Positions 1 to 6,609 of a DNA stretch of 10,084 nucleotides are shown here, piece by piece. The DNA lies in the NCBI GenBank assembly GCA_003978475.1, contig QNZR01000023.1, positions 1 to 10,084 on the forward strand, in the 5' to 3' direction. This DNA comes from Sulfurimonas sp. GTDB taxonomy: Bacteria; Campylobacterota; Campylobacteria; Campylobacterales; Sulfurimonadaceae. Within the stretch, counting starts at the first letter, position 1. Each line of letters opens with the position of its first letter. Position numbers and translations under genes: made by a program. The notes under the pieces were generated by a model. The model was given only the letters and a program-made list of their open reading frames with translations. It was not told the DNA's origin and made no database searches.

Positions 1-28
1 TTGAGGCGGGTTTTTAAAATCCTTATAA

Positions 29-1009
29 AAAGTTCTCTATTTAAGTTATGAGCAGGCTCCCAAACGGGTCATTAAGGGAGAATATTTTCCCATAACGCTC
101 AAACTGCTCTCGACCGTAGGAAATTACCAAAAACTCCAGTACCGCTTTACACAAGCTAAAGGCGTCACGCTGTTGTTGCAGCAACCCGTTCGAGTGAAAC
201 GGGGCAACTACTATTTTGATACGTTCTACTTTTCTGCTCTAAAAACTTCGGCCGCTACACCAAAAATCACTGCCGTATTGGGGTCGCATCAGGCCGTGTT
301 GCCGCCACTGCCGCTCAATGTCATTACCCTAAATCCCAAGAAAAATTTCGCCCATATTATTGCCGAAACCTTTACTGTTAGCAAATACAAAACGACCATT
401 TACAATCAAGAACAAAATATCGTGATCTTCAATGCCAAAGCGACCCGCTGTAATTTAGCCGATTTTAAACTTCCCCATGCCATCAAACAGGGATTTGAAA
501 GTAAAAAGTTTGGGGTTACTGCATCTTCCATGACCTACTATGCCATCATTCCAAAACAAGACGACAACCTTGTCTTTACCTATTTTAATCTCAAAAAACA
601 GCAGTTTGAGAAAGTGATTATTCCTATTATTGTTGACGATGACCGGGTATCGACACAAAGTGGACTGACTCCGGTAGAGAGCAAGCATCAGCGTATCAAA
701 CTCATTGCTGCTTCGGTGCTGCTCATTGTTGGCATCGGACTGCTGCTCTACAAAAAAAATCTGCTCTTTGTACTTCTCATTGCCGCACCGGCATATTACA
801 TCTATATCACCGCGATGCCGACAGAATATGTCTGTATTAAAAAAGGAAGCCCCATACAGCTGCTCCCCATGCAAAACGGCACCGTTTTTGAGACGGCACC
901 CGAGCAGTTGACACTAAAATCTCAAGGAGACGTAGGGAACTTTACTAAAGTAGCACTTCAGAACAAACAGATAGGATGGGTTCATCATGAAAATCTTTGC
1001 ACTCCTTAA
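29..1009 (+). CDS. Membrane-anchored protein with C-terminal SH3-like segment, 5' end missing or disrupted
   Basis: The frame is open from 29, just after an in-frame TAA at 26-28, but has no ATG, GTG or TTG before the TTG at 173. The protein-like sequence clearly begins earlier: codons from 29 read KVLYLSYEQAPKRVIKGEYF, which I recall as the mature N-terminus of a Sulfurimonas hypothetical family. In those proteins a signal peptide comes first; none is visible here. Counting from 29 (326 residues), a beta-rich extracytoplasmic part spans about 1-220, two membrane segments lie near 224-241 and 244-261, and the last 60 residues look like a bacterial SH3 domain (ending in GNFTKVALQNKQIGWV). The end overlaps the plsC start by 23 bases, so they are probably co-transcribed. 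The function is unknown. The gene may be frameshifted, or may simply start left of the window. Confidence 0.65.
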   Translation, partial: KVLYLSYEQAPKRVIKGEYFPITLKLLSTVGNYQKLQYRFTQAKGVTLLLQQPVRVKRGNYYFDTFYFSALKTSAATPKITAVLGSHQAVLPPLPLNVITLNPKKNFAHIIAETFTVSKYKTTIYNQEQNIVIFNAKATRCNLADFKLPHAIKQGFESKKFGVTASSMTYYAIIPKQDDNLVFTYFNLKKQQFEKVIIPIIVDDDRVSTQSGLTPVESKHQRIKLIAASVLLIVGIGLLLYKKNLLFVLLIAAPAYYIYITAMPTEYVCIKKGSPIQLLPMQNGTVFETAPEQLTLKSQGDVGNFTKVALQNKQIGWVHHENLCTP

Positions 1010-1685
1010 ATGGCTCTATGCTACCGGAATGATTTTTCTGGGCATGACCCTGATGATTATCATTTTTCCCTTTCTTCCCAAACCCAAAGCACAAAAGTTT
1101 GCATCACGTTTCATACAGTTTTTGATTTTTTGTCCCGTTAACGTTAAAGGTACGATTGATGCCGATGCGCAGATGTTTTTAGTCAATCACGAAAGTGATC
1201 TCGATATTGGTATTATAGAGAGTATTACCGCCAAAGATTTGGCATGGGTTGCCAAAAAAGAGCTCTTTGAAGTTCCTTTTTATGGGCTGCTTCTGAAGCT
1301 TCCCAACGATATTGCCGTAGAACGTGAAAGCAAAACATCGCTTATCAAGCTACTTAAAGATGCTAAAGACCGCTTGAGCCATGGACGTGTCATTACCATT
1401 TTTCCGGAGGGAACCCGTTCTCACAGCGGTGTCATGCGTCCCTTTAAACCCGGTGCCAAGATGATTGCCGACAACAACGCGCTACGGGTACAGCCCATTG
1501 TTTTGGTAAATACATCACGCTATTACAATATTAAAACCAGGCACTATGCCCCAGGAACCATTACAGCCGTTATTTTAGAGAGTTTTCAAGCAGACAGACA
1601 AGACAAAGAGTGGCTCAATAGATTACGAGATACAATGCAAAAGGTATATGATGATGAGTTGGCAAACCTTACTAGCCATCGGTAG
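987..1685 (+). CDS. plsC: 1-acyl-sn-glycerol-3-phosphate acyltransferase (PlsC family)
   Basis: This 232-residue protein should transfer an acyl group to the sn-2 position of lysophosphatidic acid to give phosphatidic acid, at the inner membrane. Seen: a hydrophobic N-terminal anchor (about 7-30); the catalytic HX4D motif as NHESDLD with His68 and Asp73; motif II region VPFYGLLLKL with Arg113 shortly after; motif III FPEGTR at 139-144, which binds the glycerol phosphate; and a motif IV-like VQPIVLV at 168-174. The length is normal for the family. The ATG at 987 lies inside the end of the preceding gene, with a GGATGG stretch upstream as a weak Shine-Dalgarno. The 3' end overlaps crcB by 38 bases. 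The exact acceptor lipid cannot be read from sequence; related acyltransferases acting on other lysolipids share the same motifs. Confidence 0.9.
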   Translation: MKIFALLKWLYATGMIFLGMTLMIIIFPFLPKPKAQKFASRFIQFLIFCPVNVKGTIDADAQMFLVNHESDLDIGIIESITAKDLAWVAKKELFEVPFYGLLLKLPNDIAVERESKTSLIKLLKDAKDRLSHGRVITIFPEGTRSHSGVMRPFKPGAKMIADNNALRVQPIVLVNTSRYYNIKTRHYAPGTITAVILESFQADRQDKEWLNRLRDTMQKVYDDELANLTSHR

Positions 1686-2040
1686 TGGCGGATTTATCGG
1701 AGCGGTACTGCGTGCCTATCTTAATGGTGTCATCTCTCATAAAGTACCCCACGAACTCCCCTTTGGCACACTCGGAGTCAATTTAATCGGCAGTTTTATT
1801 ATGGGCATACTGGTTGCATACTTTATGTATACGACACTGGTTCCTTTACATGTAAAATCATTTCTCTCTACCGGTATCTTAGGAGCACTCACCACCTATT
1901 CCACCTTTGCTATTGAAAGTGTTTTGCTGCTACAGGGAGGGCATTTCATGCTTGCCGGCGTCAATATGGCACTGAATGTTTTGGGGACGGTTTTTGTCGC
2001 TGGTGCCGGATTTATGATGATGTCATCGCTATTAAAATAG
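1648..2040 (+). CDS. crcB: Fluoride ion channel CrcB/Fluc
   Basis: A 130-residue, very hydrophobic protein with four expected membrane helices. It matches the Fluc family that exports fluoride as an antiparallel dimer. Family marks seen: GGFIGAVLR (14-22) in helix 1; GTLGVNLIGSFIMG (40-53) with the conserved pore Asn45; and TTYSTFAIE (82-90), the Phe-box region with Phe87, with Tyr84 where Phe is common. The length is typical. Three consecutive ATG codons begin at 1648, and I take the first because AAAGG lies just upstream; the true start could be one or two codons later. It overlaps the plsC end by 38 bases, which suggests coupling. No fluoride riboswitch could be expected in front of it, as there is no untranslated leader. 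Its stop is two bases from the stop of the convergent ABC gene. Confidence 0.93.
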   Translation: MMMSWQTLLAIGSGGFIGAVLRAYLNGVISHKVPHELPFGTLGVNLIGSFIMGILVAYFMYTTLVPLHVKSFLSTGILGALTTYSTFAIESVLLLQGGHFMLAGVNMALNVLGTVFVAGAGFMMMSSLLK

Positions 2041-2042
2041 TC

Positions 2043-2612
2043 TTAGAGACGAATAATCTCATCGGCACACCATGCTGCAATGTCCATCTCATGGGTGATG
2101 AGCAGCATGCCCATTTGAGGCAGGTACTTCAAAAGCATCTTCATCACATCGAGCTGAACAACATTGTCGAGTGCCGAGGTCGGTTCATCTAACAGCAGAA
2201 GATCGGGCGTCATCAGCAGTGCCCGCAAAATCGAACAGCGTTGCAATTGACCGCCGGAGAGCTCATGAGGCAGTTTCTCTAAAAGCGCACGTTCAATATT
2301 GAGCTCGCCCAAATAATAGTGCAGCGATTCTAACGAAGCTACATCGGCAATCTGACGACGCACCGAATAGCTCGGATGAAACGAACTGTAGGGGTCTTGA
2401 AACACTTCTGATGTTTTTGCTGCGACAATTGTACCCTCAATAGGGGTCAAATGACCCAGAATCAACTCAAAAAGTGTACTTTTTCCTACGCCGCTCTTGC
2501 CTACAATGGCTTTAATCTCCCCCTGCTTAAGCTGTAGAGAAAACTGATTGAACAGAAGTTTTTCTTTGGTAAAACCAAAGGTCATATTCTCAATACGCAG
2601 CACCGTTTTCAA
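2043..2612 (-). CDS. Small ABC transporter ATP-binding protein, peptide/nickel type
   Basis: A 189-residue nucleotide-binding subunit with a complete set of motifs: Walker A GKSGVGKST (38-46), Q-loop VFQDPYSSFHP (Gln72), signature LSGGQ (118-122), Walker B LLLLDEP (138-144) with Glu143, and switch His174. The Q-loop context resembles the DppF/OppF/NikE group of peptide and nickel importers. It ends soon after the H-loop and lacks the C-terminal extension usual in that group, so it is shorter than the typical 250-330 residues. The start is a TTG whose bases overlap the proA stop (TTGA), with GGAAGTGG upstream; a later ATG at residue 10 would cut into the first strand. No permease or binding protein lies beside it in the window, so substrate and direction of transport are unknown. 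Confidence 0.85.
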   Translation of the reverse strand: MKTVLRIENMTFGFTKEKLLFNQFSLQLKQGEIKAIVGKSGVGKSTLFELILGHLTPIEGTIVAAKTSEVFQDPYSSFHPSYSVRRQIADVASLESLHYYLGELNIERALLEKLPHELSGGQLQRCSILRALLMTPDLLLLDEPTSALDNVVQLDVMKMLLKYLPQMGMLLITHEMDIAAWCADEIIRL

Positions 2613-3844
2613 CGTATCTGACCACTTCCGTAAATTTTAAATTTATAAGTTGTCAATCCTTCAATGCCCATGGGTCCTCGTGCATGAAGTTTATTGGTAC
2701 TAATACCTACTTCGGCACCAAAACCAAATGCACCGCCATCGGTAAATCGGGTCGAGGCATTGACATACACGGCTGCGGCATCAATACTGTTTAAAAAATG
2801 CTCTGCGGTCGTAATATTCTGCGTTATAATCGCTTCGGAGTGTCCCGAACCAAAACGAACAATATGTTCAATCGCTCCATCAACCCCCTCAACCACACGA
2901 ATATTTAAAATATTGGCTAAATATTCGGTGTCGAAATCCGTATCACTGACATCATCAACGGCAATAATCGCCTGGGTTTTGGTACACCCTTTCAGCTGAG
3001 TACCGGCCGTATCAAATGCCTGCTTAAGCCGGGGCAGTATCTCCGAGGCAATTGCCCTATCAACCAGCAGTGTTTCCATCGCATTACAGACACCCGGGCG
3101 CTGGACTTTGGCATTGATCGCAATGGCAATGGCATCGTCTTGTTTGGCATCGCAGTCAATATAGGTATGGCACTGCCCTTTGTCATGTTTGACTACCGGC
3201 ACCGTAGCATTCTCACTCACGTATCGAATCAGTCCTTCACCGCCACGAGGTACAATCAGATCGACATACCTGTCCATTGTAATAAGCTGGGCCACCCCCT
3301 CTCGTGACGCATCAGGAAGCAGTGAAATTAAAGCTTCGGGCAGTTGGTTTTTTTGCAATACCGAACGCAATACCGACGCTATTGCCCGGTTGGAATGCTG
3401 TGCTTCTTTGCCACCTTTGAGCACACAGACATTGGCACTTTTGAAACAGAGTGCCGCGGTATCAGAGGTGACATTGGGACGGGACTCGTAAATAATACCG
3501 ATCACACCGATAGGTACGGAGACTTTCTCAATTTTCAGCCCCTCTTCCGTCACCCACCCATCAAGTACCCGACCGACCGGCTCCTTCAGTGCGGCAATCT
3601 CTTCAATGGCTCTTGCCATCGCATTAATACGTCCTTCGTCTAACAGCAGCCTGTCTTTGAGTGCCAAGGAGAGCGCATTGCTCTGGGCATCACGCATATC
3701 ACTGGCATTGGCCTCTATAATGCTCATAGTATTAGCACGCAATGCTCTTGCCATCTCATGCAAAATTTGGTTTTTTTCTCGTCCGCTGAGTTGTGAAAGA
3801 ATGCGGCTGCTTGCCTTTGCTTCTTGTAAAAATTGCTCCATCAT
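2609..3844 (-). CDS. proA: Glutamate-5-semialdehyde dehydrogenase (gamma-glutamyl phosphate reductase)
   Basis: ProA reduces L-glutamyl 5-phosphate with NADPH to glutamate-5-semialdehyde, the second step of proline synthesis in the cytoplasm. The 411-residue length is normal. Family signatures seen: PIGVIGIIYESRPNVTSD (111-128), the VLKGGKEA segment (141-148), VQRPGVCNAMETLL with catalytic Cys253, the FGFGAEVGIST stretch (373-383), and the ending RGPMGIEGLTTYKF (389-402). Two ATG codons stand at the start; GGGAG upstream of 3844 supports this site. A TATAAT box lies about 25 bases upstream. The ABC ATPase gene starts within the proA stop codon, so the two are likely one transcript. proB is not in the window. 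Confidence 0.96.
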   Translation of the reverse strand: MMEQFLQEAKASSRILSQLSGREKNQILHEMARALRANTMSIIEANASDMRDAQSNALSLALKDRLLLDEGRINAMARAIEEIAALKEPVGRVLDGWVTEEGLKIEKVSVPIGVIGIIYESRPNVTSDTAALCFKSANVCVLKGGKEAQHSNRAIASVLRSVLQKNQLPEALISLLPDASREGVAQLITMDRYVDLIVPRGGEGLIRYVSENATVPVVKHDKGQCHTYIDCDAKQDDAIAIAINAKVQRPGVCNAMETLLVDRAIASEILPRLKQAFDTAGTQLKGCTKTQAIIAVDDVSDTDFDTEYLANILNIRVVEGVDGAIEHIVRFGSGHSEAIITQNITTAEHFLNSIDAAAVYVNASTRFTDGGAFGFGAEVGISTNKLHARGPMGIEGLTTYKFKIYGSGQIR

Positions 3845-3870
3845 CAGCTCCCGTGTGTCATATAAACGTG

Positions 3871-3876
3871 ATTATA
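3871..3876 (-). promoter_or_regulatory. Candidate -10 box of the proA promoter
   Basis: On the minus strand the hexamer is a perfect TATAAT, 26 bases upstream of the proA ATG, leaving a leader of about 20 bases that holds the GGGAG ribosome site. The hexamer 17 bases further upstream reads ACAGAA and is not a good -35. The stretch above it is AT-rich, which fits the known weakness of -35 boxes in Campylobacterota. Confidence 0.55.
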
Positions 3877-3900
3877 ACCAATAGATATTTGATTTCTGTG

Positions 3901-3943
3901 TAAAAAAGAAGAAAGAGTGTAAAAGACCCTGCGGTCTTTTACA
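3901..3943 (-). terminator. Intrinsic terminator after dnaK
   Basis: A perfect 11-base-pair stem with a 4-base loop spans 3918-3943 (arms TGTAAAAGACC and its complement). Read on the minus strand it is followed by ACTCTTTCTTCTTTTTTAC, a T-rich tract. It begins 18 bases past the dnaK stop, so it should end the grpE-dnaK transcript and shield proA from read-through. On the plus strand no T-run follows, so it is one-directional. Confidence 0.88.
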
Positions 3944-3960
3944 TGTATTTGAAGCGGTAG

Positions 3961-5847
3961 TTACTCAATTTCGGCATCGATGACGTCATCATCATCTTTC
4001 TTCTTATTCTCTTTAGCAGCCTGAGCACCGCCGCCCTGCTCCTGTTTGTACATCTGCTCCGCCATTTTATGGCTGGCTTCGGTCAAGACCTTGACCTTCT
4101 CTTCAATCTGCTCTTTAGTCGCACTGTCATCTTTTAAGAGCTCTTTAAGATCATTCGCCGCCGATTCAATTTTCGCTTTCTCGTCGGCATCAATGTTATC
4201 ACCGATCTCACCCAGACTTTTTTCTGTCTGTACGACCAGTGCATCGGCCTGATTACGCAAGTCAACCATGGCGCGACGAGCTTCATCATCTGCCTTATTC
4301 TTCTCGGCATCTTGAATCATCTGATTAATCTCCTCTTCACTCAGTCCTGAAGAGCCTGTAATCTTAATCTCTTGCGATTTGCCCGTGCCCTTATCGAGCG
4401 CCGAAACGGTTAATATACCATTGGCATCAATATCGAACGTCACCTCAATTTGCGGTACACCGCGCGGTGCTGAAGGAATATTGGTTAACTCAAACAACCC
4501 AAGCGATTTATTATCTTTGGCAAACTCACGCTCTCCTTGAACCACAGAGATCGACACGGCCGGCTGATTGTCTTCGGCAGTAGAAAAAATTTGCGATTTT
4601 TTAACAGGAATCGTCGTACCTTTTTCAATGATTTTCGTCGCCACACCGCCGAGTGTTTCAATGCCCAGTGACAGCGGAGTAACATCCAAAAGAAGCACAT
4701 CTTTGACATCACCGCGCAACACACCGCCCTGAATTGCCGCACCCGCAGCCACAACTTCATCAGGATTAACACTTTTATTCAGCTCTTTACCGCCGAAATA
4801 CTCGGAAACCCGCTTTTGAACAAGTGGTACCCGTGTCGAACCACCGACCATAATAATCTCTTTGATATCGCTTTTGTCTAAGTCTGCATCTTTCATGGCA
4901 ACTTGAATATGATCAATGGTTTCATCAATCATACTATCAATCATACCCTCAAATTTTGCGCGGGTCAACTTCACAACAAGATGTTTGGGACCCGTGGCAT
5001 CTGCAGTAATAAATGGTAGATTTATCTCGGTTTCCGTAGCACTTGAGAGCTCTTTTTTGGCACTTTCTGCCGCATCTTTAAGACGCTGCAACGCCATTTT
5101 ATCCGCTTTGAGGTCAATGCCGTTGTCTGATTTGAACTCACCGGCCAAATAATCAACAATGGCGTTGTCAAAGTCATCACCCCCCAAGAACGCATTACCG
5201 TCAGTCGAGAGCACCTCGAAGGTTCCGTCACTAATCTCTAGTGTCGTCACATCAAAGGTTCCGCCGCCCAGGTCATAAACCAGTACATTCTCATCGCTCT
5301 TGTTCTCAAGACCATAGGCTAACGCCGATGCCGTCGGCTCATTAATAATACGTAAAACATTCAATCCGGCAATGGTACCGGCTTCTTTGGTTGCTTTACG
5401 CTGTGCATCATTAAAGTATGCCGGAACCGTAATCACCGCATCGGTAACTTCACTACCTAAGTATGCTTCGGCATCTTCTTTCAATTTGGCAAGAATTTTT
5501 GCCGAAATCTCCTGCGGTGTATAAACGGTACCGGCGACATCAACTGCCGCCATACCGTTTTTATCGACAATCTTGTAGGTTACTTTGTCATGTGCCTCTT
5601 TGGCATTGTCTTCGTTCATCATCAAACCCATAATACGCTTCACCGAATAGATAGTCTTCTCCGGATTGGTAATGGCCTGACGTTTTGCCGGATCACCGAC
5701 TAGCGTCTCCCCTTTATCGGTAAACGCAACGACCGAAGGGGTCGTATTTTTACCCTCTTTATTGGGAATAACTTTTGCCTCACCGCCCTCATAGACTGCT
5801 ACACAGGAATTCGTTGTTCCTAAATCAATACCAATTACTTTACTCAT
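3961..5847 (-). CDS. dnaK: Molecular chaperone DnaK (Hsp70)
   Basis: DnaK is the ATP-driven cytoplasmic chaperone that binds exposed hydrophobic peptide stretches, working with DnaJ and the exchange factor GrpE. The 628-residue protein is full length. Seen in order: Hsp70 signature 1 with IGIDLGTTNSCVAV (5-18), signature 2 with DLGGGTFDV (192-200, where Thr197 matches the autophosphorylation site of E. coli DnaK), signature 3 VGGSTRVPLVQ (334-344), the interdomain linker DVLLLDVTPLSLG (383-395), the substrate-binding domain after it, then a charged lid and a Gly/Ala-containing tail ending DDDDVIDAEIE. The ATG at 5847 is preceded by AAAGGA at good spacing. It lies 26 bases after grpE and is followed by a clear terminator. 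I see no defects. Confidence 0.98.
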   Translation of the reverse strand: MSKVIGIDLGTTNSCVAVYEGGEAKVIPNKEGKNTTPSVVAFTDKGETLVGDPAKRQAITNPEKTIYSVKRIMGLMMNEDNAKEAHDKVTYKIVDKNGMAAVDVAGTVYTPQEISAKILAKLKEDAEAYLGSEVTDAVITVPAYFNDAQRKATKEAGTIAGLNVLRIINEPTASALAYGLENKSDENVLVYDLGGGTFDVTTLEISDGTFEVLSTDGNAFLGGDDFDNAIVDYLAGEFKSDNGIDLKADKMALQRLKDAAESAKKELSSATETEINLPFITADATGPKHLVVKLTRAKFEGMIDSMIDETIDHIQVAMKDADLDKSDIKEIIMVGGSTRVPLVQKRVSEYFGGKELNKSVNPDEVVAAGAAIQGGVLRGDVKDVLLLDVTPLSLGIETLGGVATKIIEKGTTIPVKKSQIFSTAEDNQPAVSISVVQGEREFAKDNKSLGLFELTNIPSAPRGVPQIEVTFDIDANGILTVSALDKGTGKSQEIKITGSSGLSEEEINQMIQDAEKNKADDEARRAMVDLRNQADALVVQTEKSLGEIGDNIDADEKAKIESAANDLKELLKDDSATKEQIEEKVKVLTEASHKMAEQMYKQEQGGGAQAAKENKKKDDDDVIDAEIE

Positions 5848-5873
5848 TTTTAATTCCTTTAATTTAAATTTTA

Positions 5874-6416
5874 TTAATTTGCTATAACAACCATTGCATC
5901 ACGCAATGTTCGCTCTTTATATTTGTACCCCTTTTGAAAGGTACTCACAATCTCGCCGCTCTCATGATCCTCAGAGTCTACCTGCTGTACCGCATGATGG
6001 ATATTGGGATCGAATGGCTCGTCTTCACTGACCTGAGTAATACCGTGCTTCTCCAGCACACTTAAAAACTGTTTCATTGTCAACGCGACACCTTCTTTGA
6101 GTTTTTCCAATATCTCATCGGCTTCAGCCTCGCTCTCTCCTGCAGCAATCGCTCCTTCGAGTGAATCAATCACCGGAATCAGATCTTTCGCCAACTTTTC
6201 TTGTGCATAATCAAGAGCCTGGTACTTCTCACGTTCCAAACGCTTTTTAATATTATCAAAATCGGCATGAACACGCGCATACTTGTCCTGCATGGCTGCT
6301 ACTTCAGCTTTTAACCGTTCTATCTCATTGTCAACTTCTTGTAAGTCCTCTTCCATTACCTCTTGGGCAGCTTCTAATTCCTCGTCGAGTTGTTCCTCGT
6401 TTTTTTCGTTAGACAT
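5874..6416 (-). CDS. grpE: Nucleotide exchange factor GrpE
   Basis: GrpE is a homodimer that releases ADP from DnaK and acts as a thermosensor. This 180-residue version has an acidic N-terminal tail (EEQLDEELEAAQEVMEEDL), a long coiled-coil helix (about 25-70, with ARVHADFDNIKKRLEREK), then the C-terminal beta domain with FDPNIHHAV and FQKGYKYKERTLRDAMVVIA, the family's most conserved part. The frame is open further up, to an ATG at 6497, but that lies upstream of the strong promoter, and the extra 27 residues do not resemble GrpE. The ATG at 6416 has TAAAGGAG twelve bases upstream (6429-6436). It is first in a two-gene operon with dnaK. hrcA is absent from the usual upstream place. Confidence 0.95.
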   Translation of the reverse strand: MSNEKNEEQLDEELEAAQEVMEEDLQEVDNEIERLKAEVAAMQDKYARVHADFDNIKKRLEREKYQALDYAQEKLAKDLIPVIDSLEGAIAAGESEAEADEILEKLKEGVALTMKQFLSVLEKHGITQVSEDEPFDPNIHHAVQQVDSEDHESGEIVSTFQKGYKYKERTLRDAMVVIAN

Positions 6417-6452
6417 CGCTTTTTTGGACTCCTTTATCTGAAATCTAACCGT

Positions 6453-6481
6453 ATTATAGCAATTGAGTCGTTTACTGTCAA
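6453..6481 (-). promoter_or_regulatory. Consensus sigma-70 promoter of grpE-dnaK
   Basis: Read on the minus strand: TTGACA (6481-6476), a 17-base spacer, and TATAAT (6458-6453), with TGC directly before the -10, making it also an extended -10. Both hexamers match consensus perfectly. Transcription should start near 6446, giving a leader of about 30 bases that holds the TAAAGGAG site. Such strength suggests the promoter is held by a repressor under non-stress conditions. Confidence 0.9.
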
Positions 6482-6482
6482 G
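6462..6482 (-). promoter_or_regulatory. HAIR-like inverted repeat, candidate HspR operator
   Basis: On the minus strand the 21 bases read CTTGACA, seven bases, ACTCAAT. The HspR-associated inverted repeat known from actinobacteria and from Helicobacter/Campylobacter is CTTGAGT-N7-ACTCAAG. The match is 5 of 7 and 6 of 7 with exactly the right spacing, and it covers the -35 and spacer of the grpE promoter, where a repressor would block polymerase. Part of the left match is shared with the -35 TTGACA itself, so chance resemblance is possible. No hspR gene is in the window. Confidence 0.5.
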
Positions 6483-6522
6483 TATGAATTCATTCATTTA
6501 ACTAAATAAAGTTGAGTCTATC

Positions 6523-6598
6523 TGTATCAAGTATATTTTATTTTGTTTTTAATATAAAATATAGTATGATGTAAACCATTATAATACTATGTATCAAG
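6523..6598 (+). repeat. Direct repeat TGTATCAAG, two copies
   Basis: The nine bases TGTATCAAG occur at 6523-6531 and again at 6590-6598, 67 bases apart. The second copy sits at the expected transcription start and ribosome site of the small ORF, the first in the divergent intergenic region. OmpR-family regulators often bind direct repeats, but usually about 10-11 bases apart, so a role is unproven. Confidence 0.4.
6561..6590 (+). promoter_or_regulatory. Candidate promoter with overlapping dyad for the two-component operon
   Basis: A perfect TATAAT lies at 6580-6585, 24 bases before the ATG of the small ORF, with no convincing -35 (AAATAT at 17-base spacing). It is overlapped by a 7-base inverted repeat, ATAGTAT at 6561-6567 and ATACTAT at 6584-6590, separated by 16 bases. 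The dyad may be an operator, possibly for the response regulator encoded downstream; that is inference. The surrounding region is very AT-rich, so short dyads can arise by chance. Confidence 0.45.
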
Positions 6599-6609
6599 AG
6601 GTCTTCCCA

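Noticed and set aside
455..911. Open frames overlapping the first gene (minus 455-874, plus 705-911)
   Set aside because: Out of frame with a protein that shows clear membrane segments and an SH3-like end; cysteine-rich, compositionally random translations.
2694..3884. Several open frames on the plus strand opposite proA (2694-2999, 3180-3491, 3344-3643, 3606-3884)
   Set aside because: They lie antisense to a fully conserved proA, have low-complexity Ser/Ala/Leu composition and no recognisable motifs or ribosome sites.
3918..3943. Hairpin read as a regulatory element for proA or as a bidirectional terminator
   Set aside because: The T-rich tract follows only on the minus strand, directly after dnaK, and no gene converges on it from the plus side.
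4046..5231. Open frames overlapping dnaK on both strands (for example 4046-4252, 4485-4772, 4916-5152, 5022-5231)
   Set aside because: Shadows of dnaK codon usage; no family features and no independent start signals.
6417..6497. N-terminal extension of grpE to an ATG at 6497 (27 extra residues)
   Set aside because: The consensus promoter (-35 at 6481, -10 at 6453) lies inside this stretch, the extra residues are unlike GrpE, and the ATG at 6416 has a strong TAAAGGAG site.
6417..6609. CIRCE element (HrcA operator TTAGCACTC-N9-GAGTGCTAA)
   Set aside because: Checked both strands of the grpE upstream region; only GACTCAA half-sites fitting HAIR are present, and no GCACTC.
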